DNA of 64,000 nt, taken from NCBI GenBank assembly GCA_033795365.1, contig JARYGU010000001.1, positions 124,001-188,000 on the forward strand, read 5' to 3'. A program made the position numbers and the translations under genes. Below the pieces are notes generated by a model, which saw only the letters and a program-made list of their open reading frames with translations, did no database searches and was not told the origin of the DNA. The stretch's first letter is position 1. Each line of letters starts with the position of its first letter. This stretch comes from JARYGU01 sp033795365. Lineage in GTDB: Bacteria > Pseudomonadota > Alphaproteobacteria > Rhizobiales > Rhizobiaceae. Positions 24,164-33,278 of this stretch are shown here, one piece after another.

Positions 24164-26161
24164 ATGGACCCGTGCATGAGGCACACATTGGCTGACGTAG
24201 TTGAGTTGGATCTACACCAGCAGCCGCGCAGGCCGGCCTCGGCGCAGCTTCGGACGCTCTATCGCGAAGAAAACGAGGAAGCCCGGCGCAAGGCGACAAG
24301 GCAGGGGCTTTGGGTCGCGGTCATCGTCTACCTGATGTTCGTCGTTCCCGACATTTTGCTGGTTCCGGACGTCGCGCTTTACACGATCGCGGCACGTGTC
24401 GCGGTCTGCGTGACCGTTCTGATCGCGATCGAGACGCAATTTCGCACCGGCGTCAAAACGCACTGGCTCGATTGGACCTGCGCCGCCGCCCTCGTTCTCG
24501 GATATCTAGGCTGGATGTGTCCGGCGCTGATGACCGAGCACACCCGAAGCATGTCCTACTACATGATCTTCGGCGCCATTTTCATGCTCGGCGCCAATCT
24601 GTTCTTCAGCTTCTCCTTTCGCCTCTCCCTGCTCACCTCCAGCGTGGTCCTCGCCTCGTTCTTTTTCGCCCTTGCCTTCTTCTTCCATGGGGACGCCACC
24701 TATCAGTTGGCATTCGGGACCTTCTACGTTTCGTGTTTCATATTCACTTCGTACATAAACTGGAAACTCAACCGGGAACGCTACAACGTCTTCCTGAACG
24801 CCCATGAGGCCAAGCTCCAGCACCGGGAGGCCTCCGAACGCGGGAAGGCTCTCCTCAGGCTCTCCAATACCGATTCCCTGACGGGGCTGGAAAACCGCCG
24901 CGCGGTCGACCAGAGGCTGCGGGACTATTGGAACGACTGGCAGAAGCTCGGCAAAAGCTTTGCCGCCATCCTCATCGACGTCGATTTCTTCAAGAAGTAC
25001 AACGACTACTACGGCCATCAGGAAGGCGACCGTTGCCTGATGCTGGTGGCGAATACCCTGCAGGAAGCCATCGAGCGATATGACGGTTCGATCGGCCGCT
25101 ACGGCGGCGAGGAGTTCATCGTCCTTGCCCGGATGGACAAGCCGGAGCAGGCGGCAGAGCTTGCGGAGGCTATCCGCCGCACGGTGGAGAACCTGGCGTT
25201 GGCGCATGAGCAGCGGCGCGACGGCGTATCGATCGTCACCGTCAGCGTCGGCGCCGCATTCACCAGGCACCAGACCGGCGCGAAACTTGAAAAGATCATC
25301 CACGAGGCCGACCGCGCGCTCTATGGAGCGAAGGCAAGCGGGCGCAACTGCGCGCGCCTGTTCGACCCCAACGACCCGCAAAGCAGCGACGAAAGCGAGA
25401 ATATTGCGGCGTTGCTGAAAATCGCGATCAATCAGGACCTCGTCTCTCTTGTCTACCAGCCGATCCAGGATGTCGCATCGGGCCGGGTCGATGCCGTCGA
25501 GGCCCTCATGCGCCTCAGGATGCTGGACGGAACCACGATCCCTCCAAGCCTTTTCATTCCCGTCGCGGAACGGACGGGCGCTATCCTTGAACTCGGCCGC
25601 TGGGCGATCCGGACGGTATGCCGCGAGCTCCTTGCCGACGATCGCGTCCGTGTCGTCAGCGTCAATGTTTCGCCGATCCAGTTGAAGGCGCCCGGTTTCG
25701 CATCCTCCGTTGCGGCCATTCTCGGAGAAACCGGCGTCACCGGCGGCAGGCTGGCCTTCGAGATAACCGAAGGGCTGGAGATGGAGATGCATTCCGACAT
25801 CCTGCGCTGCATCAGCGACCTGAAGATGCTCGGGATCAACATATGGCTGGATGACTTCGGAACGGGCTTCGCCGGGCTCTCATGGCTCCGGCTGATCGAT
25901 TTCGACACGGTGAAGATCGACCGCTCCTTCCTTCACGACTGCGTCGACCAGAAAGGCCGGTCGATGCTTCAGGACATCATCTCCCTCATCCGCAACCGCG
26001 GGCACAAGATCCTGGTCGAGGGCGTGGAAACGGAAGAGCAGATGGCCCTGATGCGCGAATTCCGCATAGACCAGGTTCAGGGATTCCATGTCGGCCGCCC
26101 GGTCCCGGCCGAGGATTTTCGCGAGGAGCCGGACCCCGAGCCCCGCCTCGGCAGCCTCTGA
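24164..26161 (+). CDS. membrane-anchored GGDEF-EAL cyclic-di-GMP enzyme
   Basis: Signalling protein of 665 aa. The N-terminal about 200 residues hold six hydrophobic segments (about 48-66, 72-90, 104-122, 132-150, 155-174, 183-199), a membrane sensor with no recognised domain name. A GGDEF domain follows with the active motif GGEEF at 314-318. The inhibitory RxxD site is degenerate (RYDG). The EAL domain keeps EALMRL (446-451), NVSPIQL, EITEG, LDDFGTGFAGL, KIDRSF, VEGVET and QGFHVGRP, so both synthesis and breakdown of c-di-GMP look possible. ATG 24164 or 24176; neither has a strong ribosome site. It is unlinked in function to the flanking sugar genes. Confidence 0.9.
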   Translation: MDPCMRHTLADVVELDLHQQPRRPASAQLRTLYREENEEARRKATRQGLWVAVIVYLMFVVPDILLVPDVALYTIAARVAVCVTVLIAIETQFRTGVKTHWLDWTCAAALVLGYLGWMCPALMTEHTRSMSYYMIFGAIFMLGANLFFSFSFRLSLLTSSVVLASFFFALAFFFHGDATYQLAFGTFYVSCFIFTSYINWKLNRERYNVFLNAHEAKLQHREASERGKALLRLSNTDSLTGLENRRAVDQRLRDYWNDWQKLGKSFAAILIDVDFFKKYNDYYGHQEGDRCLMLVANTLQEAIERYDGSIGRYGGEEFIVLARMDKPEQAAELAEAIRRTVENLALAHEQRRDGVSIVTVSVGAAFTRHQTGAKLEKIIHEADRALYGAKASGRNCARLFDPNDPQSSDESENIAALLKIAINQDLVSLVYQPIQDVASGRVDAVEALMRLRMLDGTTIPPSLFIPVAERTGAILELGRWAIRTVCRELLADDRVRVVSVNVSPIQLKAPGFASSVAAILGETGVTGGRLAFEITEGLEMEMHSDILRCISDLKMLGINIWLDDFGTGFAGLSWLRLIDFDTVKIDRSFLHDCVDQKGRSMLQDIISLIRNRGHKILVEGVETEEQMALMREFRIDQVQGFHVGRPVPAEDFREEPDPEPRLGSL

Positions 26162-26186
26162 CTGTCCGATAGACCCTCATGCGGTT

Positions 26187-27248
<1,062 letters not shown>

Positions 27249-27259
27249 CTGCCCTCCCC

Positions 27260-28303
27260 CTATTGTGGCATCACGATCTGCATCTTCACCTCGCCCTTGG
27301 GAGCCGAAGCGGCAATCTCGAAGGCATGCACGCTCTCGTCGAAATCGAAGCGGCGCGTGATCAGCGGCTTGACGTCGATTGCCCCTGACGACAGCATCGC
27401 CACGCAACGCGGGAAGACATGCGCGTAGCGGAAGACATGCTCGACGCGGGCTTCGCGCACCATCGCCTTGCCGACATTGTAGGCGATGTCGTGCATCTGC
27501 GAGCCGATGAAGACGACTCGGCCGGCCGGGCAGAGCGGGTCGAAGACGGCTTCCGCCCCGCGCGCGCTGCCGGAACATTCGAAGACGATCTCCACGCCCC
27601 AGCCGTCGGTCGCAGCCAGGATCTCCTTTGCGAGGTCCTGCCTTGCGACATTGATCGGCGTGATGGGACCGAGGCGGCTTGCGAGCTCCAGCTTCGTATC
27701 GTCCACATCGCTGACGAAGACGCGCGCGCAACCCGCCGCGAGCGCCGAAAGCGCCGTAACGAGGCCGATGGGACCGGCGCCGATCACCAGCGCGATGTCG
27801 CCGGGCTTCACCTGCGCCTTGGTCGCCGCATGGACGCCGACGGCAAGCGGCTCCACCATGGCCGCTTCCGCGAAGGAGACATTGTCCGGCAGCTTGAACG
27901 TAAAGGCCTCGGGATGCACCACCGTCGGACGCAGGACGCCGTGGACCGGTGGCGTCGCCCAGAATCGAACGGCCGGATCGACATTGTAGAGCCCGAGCCT
28001 CGTGGCACGGCTTACCGGATCGGGAATGCCCGGCTCCATGCAGACGCGGTCGCCGGGCTTGAGGCTCTTAACCTCCGGCCCGACCTCCAGCACGATGCCG
28101 GAGGCCTCATGGCCGAGGATCATCGGCGCCTTCACCTGGAAGACGCCAGCGCCTCCGTGCGTGTAGTAATGCACGTCCGAACCGCAGATCCCGACCGTAT
28201 GCAGTTTGATGCGAACGTCGCGCGCGCCCATGACCTCCTCCCGCTCTATGGGAAAATCCCGGAGCGAGAGCTTCATCTTTTCTTCAAGCACCAGCGCTTT
28301 CAT
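27260..28303 (-). CDS. zinc-dependent polyol dehydrogenase, xylitol/sorbitol dehydrogenase-like
   Basis: Medium-chain dehydrogenase of 347 aa, likely oxidising a polyol such as xylitol to D-xylulose (or sorbitol to fructose) with NAD. Catalytic zinc ligands Cys40, His65 and Glu66 are present (GICGSDVHYYTHG and GHEASG). Glu151 and the NAD motif GAGPIG (175-180) are also present. The four-cysteine structural zinc lobe is missing; only Cys88 remains in that region, as in other sorbitol/xylitol dehydrogenases. Its place inside the ABC operon, between the small membrane protein and the ATPase, supports a role in the first step after uptake. Confidence 0.88.
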   Translation of the reverse strand: MKALVLEEKMKLSLRDFPIEREEVMGARDVRIKLHTVGICGSDVHYYTHGGAGVFQVKAPMILGHEASGIVLEVGPEVKSLKPGDRVCMEPGIPDPVSRATRLGLYNVDPAVRFWATPPVHGVLRPTVVHPEAFTFKLPDNVSFAEAAMVEPLAVGVHAATKAQVKPGDIALVIGAGPIGLVTALSALAAGCARVFVSDVDDTKLELASRLGPITPINVARQDLAKEILAATDGWGVEIVFECSGSARGAEAVFDPLCPAGRVVFIGSQMHDIAYNVGKAMVREARVEHVFRYAHVFPRCVAMLSSGAIDVKPLITRRFDFDESVHAFEIAASAPKGEVKMQIVMPQ

Positions 28304-28340
28304 CGGCTTGTCCTTCCTTTTTCAGTGCCGTTCATGGCGC

Positions 28341-28583
28341 TCAGCCTTTCCAGACGATCAGCACGCCGAGCGCGATGGCCAGCACATGGCAGACCGTCAG
28401 CGGGACGGACTGCTCGATAAACCGCATCCAGAAAAGTTCGAGCGCGACGAAGAGATAGATGCCGATGAACAACCGGTCGAACCAGTTCGTGACGATCGGC
28501 AGGAATCCGCTGCGGCGGCGGAGCTGGGCCTCGACCTTGCGGGCTTCGTCGTCTGCCTGTTCGAGATCGACGGGATGTTCCAT
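28341..28583 (-). CDS. small membrane protein in polyol ABC operon
   Basis: Protein of 80 aa with a charged N-terminus (about residues 1-25) and two hydrophobic segments (about 38-52 and 59-78, ending GVLIVWKG). I do not recognise the family with certainty. It starts 4 bp after the MalG-type permease with a good GGAG site, so it is made with the transporter. Accessory membrane proteins of this size occur in some rhizobial polyol and glycerol ABC operons. It might assist permease assembly or stability (inference). Confidence 0.75.
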   Translation of the reverse strand: MEHPVDLEQADDEARKVEAQLRRRSGFLPIVTNWFDRLFIGIYLFVALELFWMRFIEQSVPLTVCHVLAIALGVLIVWKG

Positions 28584-28587
28584 GTCC

Positions 28588-29424
28588 TCACTCCTTCACG
28601 GCGCCGAAGGTCAGGCCGGCGATGATGTGCCGCTGGACGACCGAAAAGACCACGAGGGCGGGGATAAGGGTGATGATCGCGATCGAAGCCATCGTTCCCC
28701 ATTCCGTTCCCGTCGTCGTGACATATTCCGACAGGCCCGTGGTGATCGTTCGGGCGTTGAAGCTGGTCAGGGTCGCGGCAAGCAGGAACTCGTTCCAGGC
28801 AAAGACCCATGTGAGGATCAGCGTCACGGCGAGACCGGGTCGGGCAAGCGGGAAGATGACCTCCCGCATGACCTGCCAGGTCGAGGCCCCGTCGACGGTT
28901 GCCGCCTCGTCGAGTTCCTTGGGGATACCGTCGATGGTCGGCCTCAGCGTCCAGATCGCGAAAGGGAGATTGAACGTGCAGTAGAGCAGGATCATGCCGA
29001 TCCTCGTATCGTAGAGCCGCCAGTCGCCGATCTTGAAGACCTGGGTGAACAGCAGGAAGAAAGGCAGCAGGAACACGGCTGCCGGCGCCATGCGGTTGGT
29101 GATCGTCCAGAAGAAGATGTTTTCCTTGCCCCCGAGATCGTAGCGCGAGAGCGCGTAGCAGGCCATGAAGGCAAGCGTGGTGACGAGAATGGCATTGCCG
29201 CTTGAGATGATGATCGAATTCATCATGTAGCGCCGCAGCGTGTCGTCGGTGAGCACCTTGGCGTAGTTGTTCCAGTAGAACGAATCGAGGAACACGCTCG
29301 GCGCGGAAAAGAGTTCGACCGCCGGCTTTACCGATATGACGAACAGCCAGTAGATCGGGAACAGGGTCAGCAGGCTGAGCAGGATCCACAGCAGCACATA
29401 GAGGAAGGAGCGACCGTTTTCCAT
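28588..29424 (-). CDS. polyol ABC transporter permease (MalG type)
   Basis: Permease of 278 aa with six hydrophobic segments, starting MENGRSFLYVLLWILLSLLTLFPIYWLF. The EAA loop is LDEAATVDGASTWQVMREVIFPLARPG and the C-terminus VVQRHIIAGLTFGAVKE. The ATG at 29424 overlaps the stop of the MalF-type gene (ATGA); the open frame upstream of it lies over that gene and is not used. Confidence 0.92.
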   Translation of the reverse strand: MENGRSFLYVLLWILLSLLTLFPIYWLFVISVKPAVELFSAPSVFLDSFYWNNYAKVLTDDTLRRYMMNSIIISSGNAILVTTLAFMACYALSRYDLGGKENIFFWTITNRMAPAAVFLLPFFLLFTQVFKIGDWRLYDTRIGMILLYCTFNLPFAIWTLRPTIDGIPKELDEAATVDGASTWQVMREVIFPLARPGLAVTLILTWVFAWNEFLLAATLTSFNARTITTGLSEYVTTTGTEWGTMASIAIITLIPALVVFSVVQRHIIAGLTFGAVKE

Positions 29425-30302
29425 CAGCGTGTCCTCTTCGCGCGGGGCGCCACAAGGCCGACATAGAGCAACCAGCACATCACCAGCGTCAGGTAGAGAA
29501 CGATGATGGATATGGCCGATCCGTAGCCGTAATCGGTTTTCGGGAAGACGATCTTCCAGATATGCAGCCCGACATATCGCGTGGCCGCGCCGGGGCCGCC
29601 GCCGGTCAGCATCCAGATCTCGTCGACCGTGCGCAGCGCGTCCATCAGGCGGATGAACACCGTTGCCAGAATGGCGGGGCGGATCATCGGCAACGTGATG
29701 TGCCAGAAGATCTGCCAGCGGTTTGCGCCGTCGATCTGTGCCTGTTCGAAGGGTTCCTTCGGAAGCGAGACGATCGCCGCGAGCAGCGTCAGCGTGACGA
29801 GCGGCGTCCAGTGCCAGATGTCCATGATGATCGTCGTCACGAATGCGGCGGTGGCATTGCTGCCGATGTTCATGTCGTAGCCGAACCAGTAGCGCAGGTA
29901 ATAGGGAATGATGCCGATGCTGGGAGTGGTCATCAGCCGCCAGACCGAGCCGACGACGATGGGCGCGACGATCAGCGGCAGCGTATGGATCGTGCGGAAG
30001 AAGCCCTTGCCCGGGAACTCCTTCATGAAGAGCTGCGCCAGGATGTAGCCGATGATGATCTCGCTGACGACGGCGAAGACGGCGAACTGCAGCGTGAAGA
30101 AAACGGAGGTGATGAATTCGCGATCGAAGACGAGCCGCCGGAAATTGTTCGCGCCGTTATAGATCATGCCCGGGTTCGCCCCGAACGGATTCCATTGATG
30201 GAACGCCACGTAGAGAACGTGGATGAACGGAACGATGCCGAACAGCGCGAGTATCACCAGCGTTGGAGCAAGCAGGAGCCAGCCAACCTTGTTCGATCCC
30301 AT
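29424..30302 (-). CDS. polyol ABC transporter permease (MalF type)
   Basis: Permease of 292 aa starting MGSNKVGWLLLAPTLVILALFGIVPF. The coupling loop reads FEQAQIDGANRWQIFWHITLPMIRPA; the usual EAA is EQA here, a mild departure. IWMLTGGGPGAATRYVGLHIWK is the MalF-class segment. The ATG at 30302 has a GGAGG site at good spacing. A stem-loop lies in the 107 bp between this gene and the binding-protein gene. Confidence 0.92.
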   Translation of the reverse strand: MGSNKVGWLLLAPTLVILALFGIVPFIHVLYVAFHQWNPFGANPGMIYNGANNFRRLVFDREFITSVFFTLQFAVFAVVSEIIIGYILAQLFMKEFPGKGFFRTIHTLPLIVAPIVVGSVWRLMTTPSIGIIPYYLRYWFGYDMNIGSNATAAFVTTIIMDIWHWTPLVTLTLLAAIVSLPKEPFEQAQIDGANRWQIFWHITLPMIRPAILATVFIRLMDALRTVDEIWMLTGGGPGAATRYVGLHIWKIVFPKTDYGYGSAISIIVLYLTLVMCWLLYVGLVAPRAKRTR

Positions 30303-30367
30303 GAAACCAACCTCCCCGCGGGCTTCGGGCATCTCCGGACCGACGATCCGGCGACGACGACAGGAAA

Positions 30368-30397
30368 ATGGGGCCGCAGCCGTGGCTCCGGCCCCAT
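30368..30397. other. intercistronic stem-loop after the polyol binding-protein gene
   Basis: ATGGGGCCG (30368-30376) pairs perfectly with CGGCCCCAT (30389-30397), with a nested AGCC/GGCT inside. On the minus strand it follows the binding-protein stop by 12 bp and precedes the permease gene. Confidence 0.55.
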
Positions 30398-30409
30398 CAG
30401 ATCATGGGC

Positions 30410-31843
30410 TTACTGCCGATAGCCGAGGTTCTTCAGTTCGGCTTCCGCCGCTTCTGCCATCTGGTCCAGCCCCTCGTCGGGGCCGACCTCACCCGTCAGT
30501 ATCCTGTAGAAGATCGGCGCGGTCGCTTCGCGCACCTGCGCGTGGAACGGATAGGGCGGCGCGCCGGCGAAAAGCTTGCCCTGATCCTTCAGCATCGTGT
30601 AGTAGCCGCCGAGCTTCTTGTCCATTTCCGCGATTTTGGGATCGTCATAGGTCGCGGTATTGGTGATGCGGGGCGCGGCGACGGCCCACTCGCTCTGGAC
30701 GGAGTCCTGGCCGATGAACTGCAGGAACAGGAGGGCCGCTTCCTTGTTCTTCGACGTGATCGGCAGACCGAAGGCGCCGCCGTCGTAATAGCCGATATAG
30801 CCCTTGCCGGCTTCCGCTTCCTCGATCACGCCCGGTTCGAGCGGCGGCAGCGCGACGCCGACATTGCCGACGACCTTCGATTGTTCCGGATTGGAGGCTA
30901 TCCACGCGGCGTTCTCGCCATAGACCAGCCCCTGGGCGGCGCGGCCCGCGGCAAACGTGCTGGCGACTTCCGTCCATGTGCTGGCGGCGGATTCGGGCGG
31001 AGCGATGTCACGCAGATGCAGCCAGTATTTGAGCGCCGCCTTCGCCTTGTCGCTGTTCATCGTGCCGCCATTCGCCACGGAGGCCGCATAGTTCTTCGAG
31101 GCATCGATGCCCCAGTTGTAGACGCCGTAGGTCGGCGCGATCGATTCGAAGAATTCGTACCAGGAGGAAGGATGGCCGGTATGGGCCTGTGCGGTCGTTC
31201 CCCACAGTTCCATGCCGTTGTCCTTGCCCCATTTCGTGAAGAATTCCGCTATCTGCGTATATTCCTCATGGGTCTTGGCTGGTGCCAGATCACGGCCGGT
31301 CTCCGCCTTGAAGGCCTCCTTGATCTTGGGGTCGTTGAACAGATCCGTACGGTAGAGATAGATCTTGATGAAGGCTTCCATCGGGACGCCGAAAAGATTG
31401 CCGTCGGCATTCTTGAAATAGTTGGCGAACGTCGTGAAATGCGTTTCGTCGAAATCCGGCGACTTCAGCGAGGGATCGTCCTTGAGCGACGTCGTGATGT
31501 CGACCAGGAAGTTCCGCGCCAGATAGGCGTAGATGATGTCCTGCTCGATATAGACCATGTCATAGATGCCGGTCTGGGCTTCCATGTCCTTGATGGCCTT
31601 GTCGTACATCTGGTCCCAGGAGGTCGTTTCGATCTCCACCTTGATGCCGGTCTTCTTCTCGAATTCGGGCGCCAGAACATCCTTGATATAGTTCGATGGC
31701 GGCGTGCTTTCCGTCACGCCGTGAAGCGTGACGCCTTTGAACTTCGCTCCTGCATCGGACCAGAAATCGGCCCAGGCGGGCGCCGTGCTGGCCATCAATC
31801 CGACGATGGCGGCGGCAAGACTTGTCTGCAGCTTCCGTGTCAT
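30410..31843 (-). CDS. polyol ABC transporter substrate-binding protein
   Basis: Periplasmic binding protein of 477 aa with a signal peptide to about residue 25 (APAWA/DFW). The mature protein has the SBP_bac_1 pattern, with VLAPEFEKKTGIKVEIETTSWDQMYDKAIKDMEAQTGIYDMVYIEQD near the start. The neighbouring polyol dehydrogenases suggest a sugar alcohol as ligand. The ATG at 31843 has GAGGAGG upstream. It is the first gene of the operon (binding protein, MalF, MalG, small protein, dehydrogenase, ATPase); a promoter candidate lies 128-158 bp upstream. Confidence 0.9.
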   Translation of the reverse strand: MTRKLQTSLAAAIVGLMASTAPAWADFWSDAGAKFKGVTLHGVTESTPPSNYIKDVLAPEFEKKTGIKVEIETTSWDQMYDKAIKDMEAQTGIYDMVYIEQDIIYAYLARNFLVDITTSLKDDPSLKSPDFDETHFTTFANYFKNADGNLFGVPMEAFIKIYLYRTDLFNDPKIKEAFKAETGRDLAPAKTHEEYTQIAEFFTKWGKDNGMELWGTTAQAHTGHPSSWYEFFESIAPTYGVYNWGIDASKNYAASVANGGTMNSDKAKAALKYWLHLRDIAPPESAASTWTEVASTFAAGRAAQGLVYGENAAWIASNPEQSKVVGNVGVALPPLEPGVIEEAEAGKGYIGYYDGGAFGLPITSKNKEAALLFLQFIGQDSVQSEWAVAAPRITNTATYDDPKIAEMDKKLGGYYTMLKDQGKLFAGAPPYPFHAQVREATAPIFYRILTGEVGPDEGLDQMAEAAEAELKNLGYRQ

Positions 31844-32237
31844 GCGTTCTCCTCCTCTATCGTGCCGTCTCCGGCTTCTCCTGCGCCGCCCCCTCCTCAA
31901 GGTGCGGCCGCATCCTCCGTAGGGTTTGAAGACGCCTCCGCGAAGCCGTTCTTCAGTGCCCATGGCGATAAGCTGTAGCTCATGTTTATCGCCCGCGCAA
32001 TATTTGTTGTCTAAACATGCAAAATCCCGCACTGCACAAAATACGACGTGAAATAAAGCTGGCGCTTCCAAAGGCCATTGCCGGTAAATTGCTTAAATCG
32101 CCCGCGATCCCCTGAAACTTGAGGGGTTTTGCGCCGCAGCACGATATCGATCGCCGCATGCGGTCTCTTGACAACTTCCAAGATTCCCACTTTTGTTGCA
32201 CAAAGATACAAAAATGGAACGCCGGAGGAAACGCGCC
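31844..32237. other. divergent intergenic region of the polyol island
   Basis: 394 bp between the polyol uptake operon and the epimerase gene. It holds the promoter/dyad element at 31972-32019 and the 11-mer GCGCTTCCAAA at 32062-32072, which recurs before the LacI gene at 37303-37313. No credible gene is seen. Confidence 0.7.
31972..32019 (-). promoter_or_regulatory. promoter/operator candidate of the polyol uptake operon
   Basis: Reading the minus strand, TTGCGC (32000-31995) and TACAGC (31977-31972) are 17 nt apart, a possible -35/-10 pair. The block is framed by the inverted repeat CATGTTTA (31981-31988) and TAAACATG (32012-32019). The core TTATCGCCCGCGCAATATT resembles blocks at 37341-37360 and 40701-40722. 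Confidence 0.4.
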
Positions 32238-33122
32238 ATGAGCAGATTGGGAATTCATTCGTTCGTCTGGACCGATGGCGGAACCCAGGAGCAGCTTGAG
32301 CAGGCGATGGAGAAATCCGCGGCTTGCGGCTACCGCCTGATCGAGTTCGCCTATCTGCGGCCGGAAAAATTCGATCTCGCGCAGCTTTCCCGCAAGGCGC
32401 GGGGGCTCGACCTCGAGATCGCGGTGACGATGGGGCTGCCTCTTTCCGCCGACGTATCGAGCGAAGACATGGCCGTCGTGAGAAAGGGCGAGCAGCTTCT
32501 GGCGGATGCGGTAAAGGCCGTGCGCGACATCGGCGGAACGAAGCTCGGCGGCATCCTCTACTCCGCTCACACGAAATATTCGACGCTACCCAGCGATCGC
32601 GGCCGCAAGAACAGCATAGCGGCCATTGCCAGGACCGCCGATCTGGCGAAGGCGGCGGGCGTCGATCTCGTCCTCGAAGTCGTCAACCGCTTCGAAAGCA
32701 ACATCCTGAACACCACCGCCCAGGGCCTCGATTTCATAAAGGCGACCGGTTCGGACCATGTCACGCTTCACCTCGACACCTTTCACATGAATATCGAGGA
32801 GGCCAATCCGGCCGCAGCGATCCGATTGGCCGGCGACAAGATCGGCTACTTCCACATCGGCGAGAGCAATCGCGGCTATCTCGGCGACGGGGTCATAAAT
32901 TTCGACCTGATATTCGATGCTCTTCTCGACATCGGCTACAAGCGGGACATCACGTTCGAGTCGTTCTCCAGCGCGGTTGTCGACGACGCGCTCTCGCTTG
33001 CCTGCGCGATCTGGCGCGACACATGGACCGACAATCAACCGCTCGCACGCCATGCCAAATCGTTCATCGACCTTAAGCTCGAGGAGGCGGGGCGACGCCG
33101 CGCGACGAATGCCCGCGCCTGA
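32238..33122 (+). CDS. D-tagatose/D-psicose 3-epimerase-family enzyme
   Basis: TIM-barrel sugar epimerase of 294 aa that moves the C3 hydroxyl of a free ketose. The metal and catalytic ligands are Glu147 in LEVVNRFE, Asp180 in LDTFHMNIEE, His206 in YFHIGESNRGY and Glu241 in ITFESF. The LDTFHMNIEE and NRFE blocks are hallmarks of the Agrobacterium D-psicose 3-epimerase group. In this context D-ribulose/D-xylulose or D-tagatose/D-sorbose interconversion is plausible. The ATG at 32238 follows CCGGAGGAA. It is divergent from the polyol uptake operon and upstream of the ROK regulator. Confidence 0.88.
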   Translation: MSRLGIHSFVWTDGGTQEQLEQAMEKSAACGYRLIEFAYLRPEKFDLAQLSRKARGLDLEIAVTMGLPLSADVSSEDMAVVRKGEQLLADAVKAVRDIGGTKLGGILYSAHTKYSTLPSDRGRKNSIAAIARTADLAKAAGVDLVLEVVNRFESNILNTTAQGLDFIKATGSDHVTLHLDTFHMNIEEANPAAAIRLAGDKIGYFHIGESNRGYLGDGVINFDLIFDALLDIGYKRDITFESFSSAVVDDALSLACAIWRDTWTDNQPLARHAKSFIDLKLEEAGRRRATNARA

Positions 33123-33278
33123 TGCCCGTAAAGGAAGAGGACTGGTCTACGTGCAGAAAACTGATAGAAACCCGCCTGAGCAACGCCTGTCCACACCCGT
33201 TGCCGGGCACTGGCCGGAGTAGATGCCACCGGAAGATGCGGCATCTCAGGCGCAGGCCTTCATTGCCGGAAAGCGAAC

